NCBI GenBank assembly: GCA_008931825.1
Contig: QXVZ01026760.1
Span: 677 to 23,497, forward strand
Direction: 5' to 3'
DNA: 22,821 nucleotides
Origin: Phallusia fumigata
Taxonomy: Eukaryota > Chordata > Ascidiacea > Phlebobranchia > Ascidiidae
Part shown: positions 8,787 through 20,700 of the stretch, in pieces
Layout of the letters: each line of letters opens with the position of its first letter
Numbering within the stretch: position 1 is the stretch's first letter
Program-made: the position numbers and the translations under genes
Notes under the pieces: generated by a model
What the model was told of the DNA's origin: nothing
What the model saw: only the letters and a program-made list of their open reading frames with translations
The model's database searches: none

Positions 8787-11700
8787 GTGAGCCATTTAGA
8801 CAGTTGTCTGTGTTCGGTGTTGTGTTACATGTTGGTGAACCTAATTGCTTTTTGGGCATAGAGTAGCTTTGATAGTGCAATGATTATAAAGATGTTTTGT
8901 CAGAACTATGTGGTGACCAGCTATCATGTAGTTTGTACCGCCAAATTAAAATTAGTTTGCTGTGAAAATATTGTGCGCCAAATATAAGGGACATTCCTGC
9001 TAAATGGTCTACACTTGGTGACTGCAGCATGTTTAAATATTTTTGTGCTATTGGTTGTGACAGAAGCAATTTCAGAAATATAGTGCAAAAATGGCAAGCT
9101 AAACTAGATTAAACTTCAGTACACATAATGTACTAAGGTACATAATTTATCTTAAAGCAAAAAAATTAGAACTATACTATATAATACACCTTTGTGGTAA
9201 TAAATATGATAAAGTTGTCAGATCATAGGTGTATTTTACCAAAAGGCCAGATATATTTTGGTGCAGAAAAGTAAATTTATAAACCTAAACCTAAAGGGTT
9301 ATTAACTTAAAAAACTTCTAAAGGCCCATTCTTAAATAGAATAAGTTATTTATCGAGTATGTAAAAAACCCCAACCCTATTTTCCTTCTACGGTTAAGTT
9401 TACAATGTATAATAGTGTAGTTGTTGAGTTTTTATTGCAAAGTTCACAGACACATCTTTTTGTATACATGTGGTGCGTAATGTATGGACATGAATATTAA
9501 CAATACATATATTTACCCACATAAATTGCACTCTGTAACCTAGGAATAGTACTTACATCATTGAACTTCTGCAGGGTCCGCGGCCAAATGGTGTTGATGA
9601 GATCACAATCAGTCCTCCGAAGTATTTTTTTCATGATGATTCTCGTCAGTTTGCGACAAATCCACAAGCAGATAAAGAAGCAATAGAAAACATAGAAGAA
9701 GTTTACTACAAATCATCGTCGGATGTCGTGGCCCATGAACTAGTTGTAAGTAAATCAATGTCTTTTGAAGTCATTAAAAAACTTGGTGGTTTTGCTATCC
9801 AGCTTTTTTGTTTGTTTAGAAACTGCCCGACAGTCCAGTGGTACAGATCGTCAACAACAGAAAAAAGATTTTGCAGCAGCAACATAGTGCTGTTGCCAAA
9901 AAACTTTCAGATGTTATTCTTGAAAATCAACCCTCTTACACAAAGGTGCAATTACAGTATTTAGGAAAAAAGTTTAAGCCAATGCTTTAACTGAAAAATA
10001 TTTCAAATCAATATTTTTGTAAAACATAGACTTTAAACATCCTGCTTAGGTTAATTTTGTAAATTATGATTTGGGTACATTTTGAATTGTTTGTAGGAGC
10101 TAAAAGATGTGCAAGAGTTGCAAAGAAGTCTTCACAATGCTTTTGTAATTTGCAGCAATGGTAGAAGGTATTTACCCATATTTTCATGTAACTTGTGTGA
10201 TAATAGTAAAAAAACAGTTATTCACCCTGTAGGACAGGTTGATATGACAATTTCCTCATAAACTTCTACAAAAACAGTGGCACATTTTACACCTGCGTTT
10301 TTTGGTTGTTTCATTAACACTCCTTTCTGTGTAGAGCCTCGACCCATTTTGTTTATTACCTAAAAACAGTATTTTTAAAACCGAACCATGCAAAAGTTAC
10401 GGTTTGAACACTGAAAACCTTCTAATTTGTTGTAGAAAAGTACTTTGTTCACATAAAATGTGTTGATTTGTTTTTTGTAGGTTTCTTATGTCTGTGTATG
10501 TGAGGTCAAGCGAAGCCAGTCTTGCATTGCTGTCCAACCAGCAAAAAAGACGGACGTTATTAACTTTACTGGATTCACTGCAAACCATTAAAACATTACA
10601 ACACACAGATGTGAGGCTTCGTGAAATGCTGGAGGTATACTCCACTCGAAATTTGTATTTTATTGTTTTGGTTTTACCTAAACTAGTGTATAGATTTGTT
10701 TGCAATGGTTAAAAATTGCATATGATGCAACTAACAGTCTAAAAACTATGAAAACCTATTAAGAGTTTTACCAGTTCATTACCAAATGAATTTGGATTAA
10801 ATATTAATAAAATATGAAGCTTAAAACTACGTTGGCAAGTTAAGTTTAAGTGGCAGTTTAGTTGGCGCAAGCATTCGTACAACTACTGGTGGAATTTACC
10901 TGGTCAACAGACGGAATAAATTTGTTGACTGCTACCTTCTCTACCTTGCACCAAACTTGTTTTTTCTTTAGGAAGAGGATTATGCTGGAGCCATTCAACT
11001 ATGTTTTGAGTGTCAAAAAGCTGCCGAAACATACAGACATTATCACTGCATTAAAGACTTAAGTTCAAAGTTACAGGTGCTAATTTATTCAATTTTTAGC
11101 AGCGTAATTGTGTAGCTATTGTTTCTTTAACCAACAAAAACCTAAACCTAAATCCCCGATCCCAAAGCATATTCCTTGTAACATTTTTGTAGTGGTGACC
11201 TTTTAATTGTGTAAAATTTGTGTTGGTTGATGTTTCAAAATTTCACAATTTAAAGTGTTGATTGATGGAAATGTTATACAACTTCTAGGATACAGTGGAG
11301 CAAATAGAAGAACAAGTGGATGTCGCACTTTCGAAGTCCTGTAAATCGTTCGACAAGTCTTCATATACAAAGCTACAGATGGCCTACCACCTTCTTGGAA
11401 AAACACAAGTGGGCAAAAAACGATTTAGAGTTTGGCTATAAAATCTAAGATTCTTTTGGATTCTGGGGGTCATTGTTGGTTGATGCCGAAAGCAGTTTTA
11501 TGTCTCAGTAACAACATATATGTCAGTATATCAGTGAATATTTAAAACTAGGAAATGTATGCCTAAGTTTATTCTTCATGTAAATATATACACTTGTCAA
11601 TTCAAGAAAATTTGTCTCTGTAACTTTTGGTAAATAAACCCCATGAAATGCTTTTTTATGGTACATATATAGTGTACAACCTTTTACGTTGATTTTGTGG

Positions 11701-14700
11701 GTAGGTTAAAATGCACTGGCCATTTTTTTAGTCGGCAATGGACCAACTTTTGATGCACTACACATCAAGTATTCACAACACTGCATTTCAAGTTGTGCTG
11801 GGATTTGCTGAGCTCGCCTCGCCTGGTATAAACCTGCAGAAAAAGCAATACAAAGACCTTTGCCAGGTACTGGGAACATAGACTGTGTTACATTTTACAC
11901 CATCATGCTTCAGCTACTTGTTTTATTTTCGTTGGATCTTTTTGTTNACTGCAAAAAACTATGTCTCAAAATTTCTTATTGCAGGCAACTTTAAAAGTAA
12001 TGAAACCAACCACATTTTTGCCCTGGGGCCTTAACTTTGTATTGTGATTGACGAGCGCCTGTAATAATACAAACCTACGGCAATTATAGCCATTTAAGTG
12101 TCACTGTTTTCATTGCACATGACCTTGGGAACGTAGTGGCCTGCAAGTCTTTGTAATTAATTGTGTCTGGCTGGATGTTTGCCTTTGTTGACAAATAATG
12201 CTTCATACATGAACGCACAAACGTTTTTTCCTGCCAAACATACGATGCATAAAGTAGAAGGATAGTACGACGTAAAATGCCTGTTTGATTTATACTTAAG
12301 GATCGGAAACTTTGGGAATTTCAATTTTTGTATTGTCCATTTCCTTCCCCGAGCTTTGCGGGCCCAGACGTAACCACATAGGATGCTTTTTGGAACCACA
12401 AATATAACGATCCAATACAAATGGGAAAGCTAGACGTTGTTGTCTAGGACAATACCAGGAATGCACAACCGTTTCGACTTTTTTTACTAAGGGCCCATAG
12501 TGAGTCCAATATAAACATGTTTCAAGAATTGGGTTTATCAGATAATTTCCCACTGTTCCCACTTGTCTCAAAAAGTGGCATTTTCATCAATACACATACC
12601 CTAAAATGCATATGCCTCCAAAAAATTTCCTCTATTTAAAAAAGCACAATCATTTTTGCAAGTTGGGGCCCTTGATTGTTTGGGGGTTCGTTGGTCCCTC
12701 CTGCCCCCTTTATTCCAGCCCCGATCCATACCTATTAGCTCATGCACTAAATTAAACACAATTTTTGTTTAAGGAATTTCGTTTTCTCAAGCCGTCATTT
12801 TCATCGACGTCATCGACATCCTCAAACCCAGGGAAGGACGAAGTGGGACAGGGTTCCGAATATTTTCATCCATACGCGGAGAAGGGTCACCCGTTCGCCG
12901 ACCTGGAGAAAATCAGCCAAAACCCGAACGCCCAAAATACCTCTCAGGTAACTTGACTGGAACAAACCTAAAAGTGCGTAAAATCCGATGTATCGTCTTT
13001 TTTTGTTGCAAAGTATTCGTTGCAAAGAACTCTTTAGTTCTTGTGTATTTTTGTTGTGGAAGGACACGGATACGGTAAACATCGGATTATTCGGATTTAT
13101 TTAGACTGGAAATTCTTCCGGATTGGGCAAAGAAGCGGTTTATCCAAAGCCTTTTTCAAGCCCGACCTTAAAAAGATAGTGGTTAATCGGAAAATTTTTT
13201 TTAGCGAATTTTATCTCTAATTAGCGAAGATCTGGATTATACGAACCCTTTAACTAAGAAAAGCATTACAAATCATTTGTACCTCAGGGTTTTTCTGAAT
13301 TAGGCGAAGTTTACTGTTGAAGGATCTTGTATTAAATCAATGCAAGAAAATAAATGAAAAGCAATACCAAAAAGCTGCACTATATCACAATTGCGGGCTT
13401 GTATTGTAAAACGCAAGTTTGCTCTTATTCTGCACAAAAGTGAATAAAATCTTTTCCTGTCATAGACCGGCCACAGCGCGTATGATGACGTCAGCGAGGA
13501 TGAAGAGGAAACTGCTGATGAATTGCTCCGAGACTATGTTGACGAAAGAACGGGGGAAGTCCCCATGTCAAGGTGTGTATTTTTGCCTCGGCCGAACTTG
13601 CATTACTCTTTTGGCCTGTTTTGAAGAACAATTGTCCTAAAGACGATACTTGTGTTTTGTTTGGGAGCATTGGCTTTGTAATGTGACCATTCCACCATTT
13701 GTTTGCCATTTTATTGCCTATGGTATGCTTTGGTGCCCGGAAAACAATTTTTCACATGTGGCAATGCAAAAAAAAAACATTTTTGGTAAATCTACCAAGG
13801 CTACAAAATGCAAATTTGTTTATTACGTTACGGGTCCCCTCCAAAGATTCTGTTTTTTTTAGCACCGGTTTGTTCCTCGGCTGAACCCAACGGTTAACCC
13901 AAGGCCCCACAAACCCCCAAAACGCGAAATTTTATTATTTAGGTTAAACAACAAAACCATATTGTGTATGTTACCAGCTACAAATACTTGCTTTAGTAAG
14001 TTACATATCCCTTATGTTCGCAGTTCGTCTTCTGCACAATCAGTACAGAGTGCCAACTACGTCCAACAAGGTCCCATTCTCACTAACACAGCTCTACATG
14101 TTCTTAGACTCTGTGGAAGGTAAGTCGATATCAATGGAATTCCTGTCCAAAGCGGATACATGTTGTTTTCACACTTAATGATCCAAGTTGTTAACTTCTA
14201 TAATATGGTGTCACAACTAGTGCTTCATACTTCCTGCTTGGCTGACCATAATGGGGTATTGTGACGTCACACGTATATGACGTAACGATATATTAGTCGT
14301 CGCATTTGTATTACCAGGCTAAAAAATATTTTGATCTTTGGAGAGTTGAGTTAATGAAACTCGCCGATAACTACAAAAAACTTTTAACGCTATTTCACTT
14401 ACTACCTTTTTAACCTGTTTCATAATTACAACTTTTCTGCTGAGTATTAACATTTTCTCCACTTCTTCGTCTATTTTTTTGACATTAGCAATTTAGAATA
14501 TATCAATTTGTTGTATTTCGCGCGTTGAGTGTTATTTACCTCGAGGAAGACGACCTGAATAGGACGTCGAAACGTCGACATGCGAAAAAAAACATATATT
14601 TATTTTATACCTGGCAACAACATTTTATGTGAACCATTATGCACCGATGATGACAACATCGATTATGGAAACGTTTCGTGTCTTGTGGTCCAAAAATAGG

Positions 14701-17700
14701 AACAAATTATGGCGATGGAAAATGTTGAGTTTTATCCATTTAACACAAATTGTCTGTTTTGTTTCTCAGTTACCTGAAAATGTGTGACGTGTTGAAACCA
14801 ATATCAGTGGATGTTGTGGTTTGTATGTCGCAATTGTTCGACTTGTATTTCTACGCTGTCTACGATTTCTTCTCATCTCCCGAGGTCAGTACAAGGTTTT
14901 GACAATTTGTTTTTTGAAAATGCATGTGGTAAACTAGAAAAACACAGTGAGCAATGTTACTGCGCTATGTCCGTTTAAAATGCACAAATCAACTAATAAT
15001 TTTCGCATATGGCGTAAAGTTATACTTTCTTGCCAAAAATAATTTCCATGATTAAAAATAGGGCAGCCTCTTCTAATTCTGTATTGTGTTTAAGGCCTAG
15101 GGTGTTTAAAAGTTGTAGGAGTAGAGTGCGTTGGATAGGACGACATTGCGACACATATTTACAAACATGATGTCATCATATTGTCACACTAGTAATGAGA
15201 AAATCTCGTAGTTAGCCAGCCTTATTTGTTTGTTTGTTTGTTCAAATACCTATAGGCACTTTCGTAGTCTAAGCCTTGACTGGGGAGAAATGTACGAAGT
15301 TGTGACATCATTATGACGTAACGTCTATTCTCTGCGCCAAGTTTTTTTAACGTAATTGGTTAAGGTGACCTACAGTCATGTACTAGCTCTACAAGTTTAT
15401 ACATTGAATTGTAATCGAAGTGTAATGTAATTTTACAGCCTCACCGAAAAAAATTAACCCTTTTGTTAAATAAACCACGTATAAATTTGAGAATCACCGC
15501 AGAACAGTATAACGGGTGAAGACCTGGTTTAGAATGGTGACACGTAACTTCAACTATTGTTGTGCATGTCGTTCACCCTAAGCTCTTTGGCATCGTTAGT
15601 GTTGTGTTCAAATGGAATCTTTCTTTTCCTAATTCTTTTTGAATAAGGTACTGACGATGCCTACATTGTTGGGCAAAGTTTATGTCCCTTATTAAAATAT
15701 ACTGACCCAAATAGTTCTTAAAAGCGTCATGCTTTTATTCATTTTATTAAAAGTTATAAACAGGGCTGTGTTTGTGTTATATCTTTTAGCAAAAGCTAAG
15801 GGTGAATTAGTTAAAGTTGAGATAATTTACCAATAGTTGAAGTTACCTATATCCATCCTAAACTAAGACTTTGGTGAATTGTTACCCCTTTGGTATATTG
15901 TCTAAGTTTCCTCATTTTTCTTGTTAAACTCACAATGACAACGAATACTAGGGTCGAGGCGGTCGACTGAACGAGCGTTTGACTCCAACCATCCAACGAA
16001 TCGACGAATCACTTTTCCTGTCGACCAACAACGGAGCCGCTGGAAATGAGACGGCATCTGTACACGACAAGGTACTTGAAATTTTTTGCTTACCTTTGTC
16101 CTTGTCTGGTGCAACGGGGGACAATACTTCGCTTTTGTTTGCATAACCAGCGCCAAGGTTGTGGGTTCTAATCCCGTCTCGGTCGCTTTTTTCTCTGGGC
16201 AAGAAACTTAAGCGGCTTTGATCGAAAATTGAAGTCACCAGCTTCAAAAATTAAAAAGAAGATCAAACGGAGCTGCAATGAGGCAGGTAGCTCGACCCCC
16301 CCCCCCCCCCCCCCCCCCCCCATTCAGGCGTTGTTCCGCCCACCGAGGACACAAACAATTGTCTATGGAGGATTACTGATCTCGAAACTCTTTCTATGTC
16401 CTTTGCTCATGATAAAAAAATGGGCTGAGATACCAAATGCAAATCTTGTCATGGACGAGACTAGCATTAACCAATGCCTTATTTTGACACTTCTAATTAA
16501 TAACGGCTGGATTTCCGTCAGCCCTAAACGCCCAACAAGTTGAAACCAGAAATTCTAAGGGGCTTGACTAAGTGGTTGTTTAAGAACTTTTAATTTGCCA
16601 CTAAACTAATGTTTACCTGAAAGCACCATTTAAACTTTTTTCTAGAAGTTCTCGAAGTTTCGCAAACCAGTTCCATGCGCTCTCGTCGATCTGACGTCAC
16701 CCGCCTCAAACTATGGAATAACTGAAAGAGTTGTGGCGACCGAATCACTGTGAGTATACCTCTCTGCTTGTAGACTGATCTTTGTGTGTTTAATACTTGT
16801 TTCGAAAAATATACTGATGATGACAACAGCGTTAACTTTATTTTTAAAATTAAATTATCTACAAGTTAAAATCGCAGGGTTGATTTTGATAACACATCGG
16901 AATTGACATTTTTTAGTGTCTGTTTGGCCGAGCAGTTCCAACATCTGCAGAAGAACTTGGAACAAATGATTCCACAAACCAGGAAAGCCTTTCTCCACCA
17001 GTTTTATTCCCAGGTAAATGTGACGAAATTTCGCGATTTTTTTTCTGTGTCTGAGCTGTGAATTTGTCGTAGCTATGTTGTTTAACTTAAAATCTGAAAT
17101 AAAAAATTGATTTTTAGCGTTTTTTTTCTTTTGATTTGTAAAGTTTGCTTGGCATTTTATTGATTTAATATTATGATTGCATGACTTAAAACCTCTAAAA
17201 AAAAATTTTGCAACAACACATTCTAATTCTTGTGTACATTTTGAAGACTGTTAGATCAGCCAGTGAAGTACGTGGTCCAGCGTACCTCGGTGTTGCGTCA
17301 CACGCAGTTCGCTACAGCGAAACAGTGGACCGTATGTCGTCGGTGAACTGGGATGTGAAGGATATCATGTCGCAGCACAATTCCTATGTTGACCAACTTC
17401 TGGGAGAACTTCGAAATTTTAAGTCCTCACTGACTGCTTCCGTAACGTAAGTGTCCTAAATGTGGTTTAAAGTTAATTGTTTTTTCGTTTTAAAAGTTTT
17501 TTGTCTAATGTTGTGCCCAACTTGAAAGCCTTGGGTTTTGCTTGGCCCAGCTGCATGGTTTGCCACTGTATGTCGCTGTTGAGCAGGGATGGGCCATTAT
17601 TTTTTTCCATCAGGCAACGTGAGAAACAGAAAAAATGTTAAGGGCCGGGCTAAAGCCAAATTTAATTTTGCATGATAATAATTCTGTTTCTATGTAAAAA

Positions 17701-20700
17701 TTATGTAAATAGCATTGTTTTGACAAGCTGGTGTTAAGCACTTCTTCAATGCGTTGGAAAAAGTGTTGAAGGACACTTTTCACACACGATATTTTCATCT
17801 AAAGTTGTGCACTGACAAGTTGACCCATATCCCCCTCCCGCCAGGGGAAATTTTTGTTTAATTTTTGGTTTTCCTCTTCGTTCTGGTCTGGGTGAATTGG
17901 AATGTTGTTTTTCGCGACATNGCCTGGCCAAAGCCAAATTTAATTTTGCTTGATAATAATTCTGTTTCTTCACAAAAATTGTGTAAACAGCATTGTTTTG
18001 ACAAGCTGGTTTCAAGCATTTCTTGAATGCGTGGGAAAAAGGGATTGAAGGACACGTTTAAATACAGAATGTCATTCACCGCAATTTAAGAAACTTTGAA
18101 TTACGTGGTATAAACTATGGTTGCCCTTCAAAGAGAACATAACGATTTCACTTTGATATTTTCGTCGGTTTGTTTGCACGTTTTTGATCAAAATTAAATG
18201 GTTCATTATGGGTCCCCTTTCTGAAGGGGACACATATTGTTTTCACTCNACCTTGAACTTGTGCTCGCACGCACAAACCCGACTGTCATGCACGACTTGC
18301 AGTTTCCTACGAGCTCCGTGGGTGTTTTGTTTCAAAAACCCACCAAATTAACCAAGGTCCTTTTAAAATTCTATTTTTGACTTCCATATACAAGTACCCA
18401 ATGTATTTCAAGCCATTGTCTGGAATTTATGTTTGCAGACAACTTTGTTAGTAAACCACTGTTCTGATTTCAAAGTCATGCGATATTCACCCAATAAACA
18501 ATTGTTTGAGGCGAGGAGTTTCCTGAAGCAGCGTCAATCCAAACACGCTAAAATCGTTCGTATCAAGTTGCATGTGGTTATTTTCACCCGGTTCAATGCC
18601 AATCTTATATTTCAAAGCAACGGTGATGAAGTTAGTTGGGTAGGAAGTCCATGTTTCTGTGGCAAATCATGCGTGCAACGAACAGTTTCACAGGTGACAG
18701 AAGGTGCCAAGCCAAATACATTACATGGGATCTTTTGCATGGTTCCGAAATAGGATTGCAGGATGTTTGGATGGGTTTCAGTTTTCTGGTTTGGTTTCAA
18801 GTCTCTCTGGATTGTGTTACAAACAATGCTTAACATTCTGACACCCTCGCCTTTGTTTCATCACAACTGTTTTGCCACGCCTACTTGCATCTATACAGGA
18901 AATACCAAACAGCTTTTGCAGCAGTATCCATACAAACGCAAAACATTTTGTTAATTTCTCAAAAATGGACTAAATTGTTTGGAGATTCTATTTTTATACA
19001 AGTCATTTACCCCCAACTCTTACTGTAAGATGTATACATATTTTGAAAAAAATGTGAACATTGTCAAAAAAGTTATTCAAATAGAATCGAATCTTTGTCC
19101 ATCAAACATTTAAAAGTTTCCTACAAATTTCAAGTCCTAATCAACTAATCCTGAAGCTAAATCCTGCCTAACAATTTTAGGTAGCCGTGTTTTGTCGCGA
19201 ATTGTCACGGTTGAATGCACAAAGCTGGTTCCAAATCCGCTAAATTCGTGTCACGCACAAAGCGAGCGAAAATTGAAAACATATTTGTGAAAACCTTTTG
19301 TGTGTTTTCGAATTTCAGGTCAGTGCAAATGCCGGAAGCGGTGAGCCGTGTTATCTGGCAACATTGCGTCCATTATTCCAACTACGCTTNAAAACCTTTT
19401 GTGTGTTTTCGAATTTCAGGTCAGTGCAAATGCCGGAAGCGGTGAGCCGTGTTATCTGGCAACATTGCGTCCATTATTCCAACTACGCTTTCGTGGAAGG
19501 GTAAGTTTCCTGTGGCTAAAGGGTTAGGTTTGTTAAGACCCTGGCTTATGTTGCAAGCGTTGTGAGTTTTATGGCTTTTTGGGGGGTAAGGTTGGGTCTA
19601 GTTTATTTCGCTTGCAGAAAAAAGCCATACCGACATAGCAGCACTACATCCATCACTAGGCCGAAATATATATGCGCAACGGTAAAACGTTATGAAGCAC
19701 AAAGAAGAGCTCAATACCCTCTGATTAATGTGTCACGAAAGCGACTGAATCAGTTACTGTAGTAATGCATGATGACTTGGTAGGATTTGGGTGCAAAACT
19801 AAAATGCGGTTACCTCATACATGCTAGACCATAAATAAACTCGTACATAGAATATTTGGCGTTGATTTTTAAACAGACGGAGTTTGTTTCACTTTGTATG
19901 TATCCCTACACCTTACCTACTCGATCTTTACGTATTAGAAGTTTGACGATGCCTTTGTCTATTTTTATTTTCATTGTAATGAAGGCAAAAGCGTAGCCAG
20001 CCTAAAATTTTGGAAGTGGCCAAATACTTTCAATGGTAACCTACCTTGATGGACAATTTACAAATTTTCGGGGGGCTATGTTTCCTTTTGCACCCATCCC
20101 CCCACCACCACCCCTATTGGCTACGGCCCCTGAACACGAGTTTGTTAAGAGTCGGTATTTTTATTTTCTGTGCAGATTTTCAAACGTGAAGAAATGTAGC
20201 AATGAAGGGCGAGCTTTGATGCAACTGGACTATCAACAATTCCTAATGAAACTCGAAAAACTGACGAACATCAGGTAAAAGTTGTACTGGAAGGAACTGC
20301 AACATTTTATCACTAATTTAAGTAAAATATTAGTTTTTGTGACAAGCTTTTCATAATTATGGGTCCCCTTCCATGAAGACATTGATATTGAAATTGACAT
20401 GATCTAAGAAATGATTTAGTTAGATTATAAATGAAAATCTTTACTTTTTGTTTAAATTTGTAAAAACTGATTCTTAAACCGATCACATCCTAGAAACATC
20501 ACTACTATTTTGAAATTTCATCTGTGTGTGGACTCATATGTTTAAGCTAGCAGAAACAATCAAGTCATAAATACCAAGGAAATTAGGCACCCAAAGTAAT
20601 GCGTGTATTGAATATCTATCTAATGTAATAAAGGAAATGGTACATGTGGAAAACATCATTAAGGGGCGGTTGTGTATGTAAAATGAAAACATGGAGAACT

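Larger units (their letters stand above)
17447..19319 (+). other. Long VPS50 intron with two contig joints
   Basis: The Ns at 17921 and 18249 lie here. Flanking exons join in phase across it, so no coding sequence is missing. Small frames such as 18433-18753 show no recognisable protein. The intron also holds a diverged repeat pair (17643-17785 and 17922-18058) and a GTCCCCTT hairpin at 18212-18231. Confidence 0.6.

Noticed and set aside
12157..12571. Minus-strand frames of 87 and 91 residues in the VPS50 gap region
   Set aside because: I do not recognise either sequence, and they overlap each other. They may be repeat-derived, but no element ends were found beyond a weak GGATCGG/CCGATCC pair.
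14549..14579. Hammerhead ribozyme
   Set aside because: CTGAATA and CGAAAC superficially recall the core, but the required CTGANGA box and helix arrangement are absent.
15948..16247. Minus-strand protein containing GIRTHNLG
   Set aside because: This is the usual false peptide produced by the reverse strand of a tRNA-like B box; the region is a SINE-like element.
16229..16543. Proline-run protein of 104 residues
   Set aside because: The run is simply the 26-base C tract translated, with no other support.
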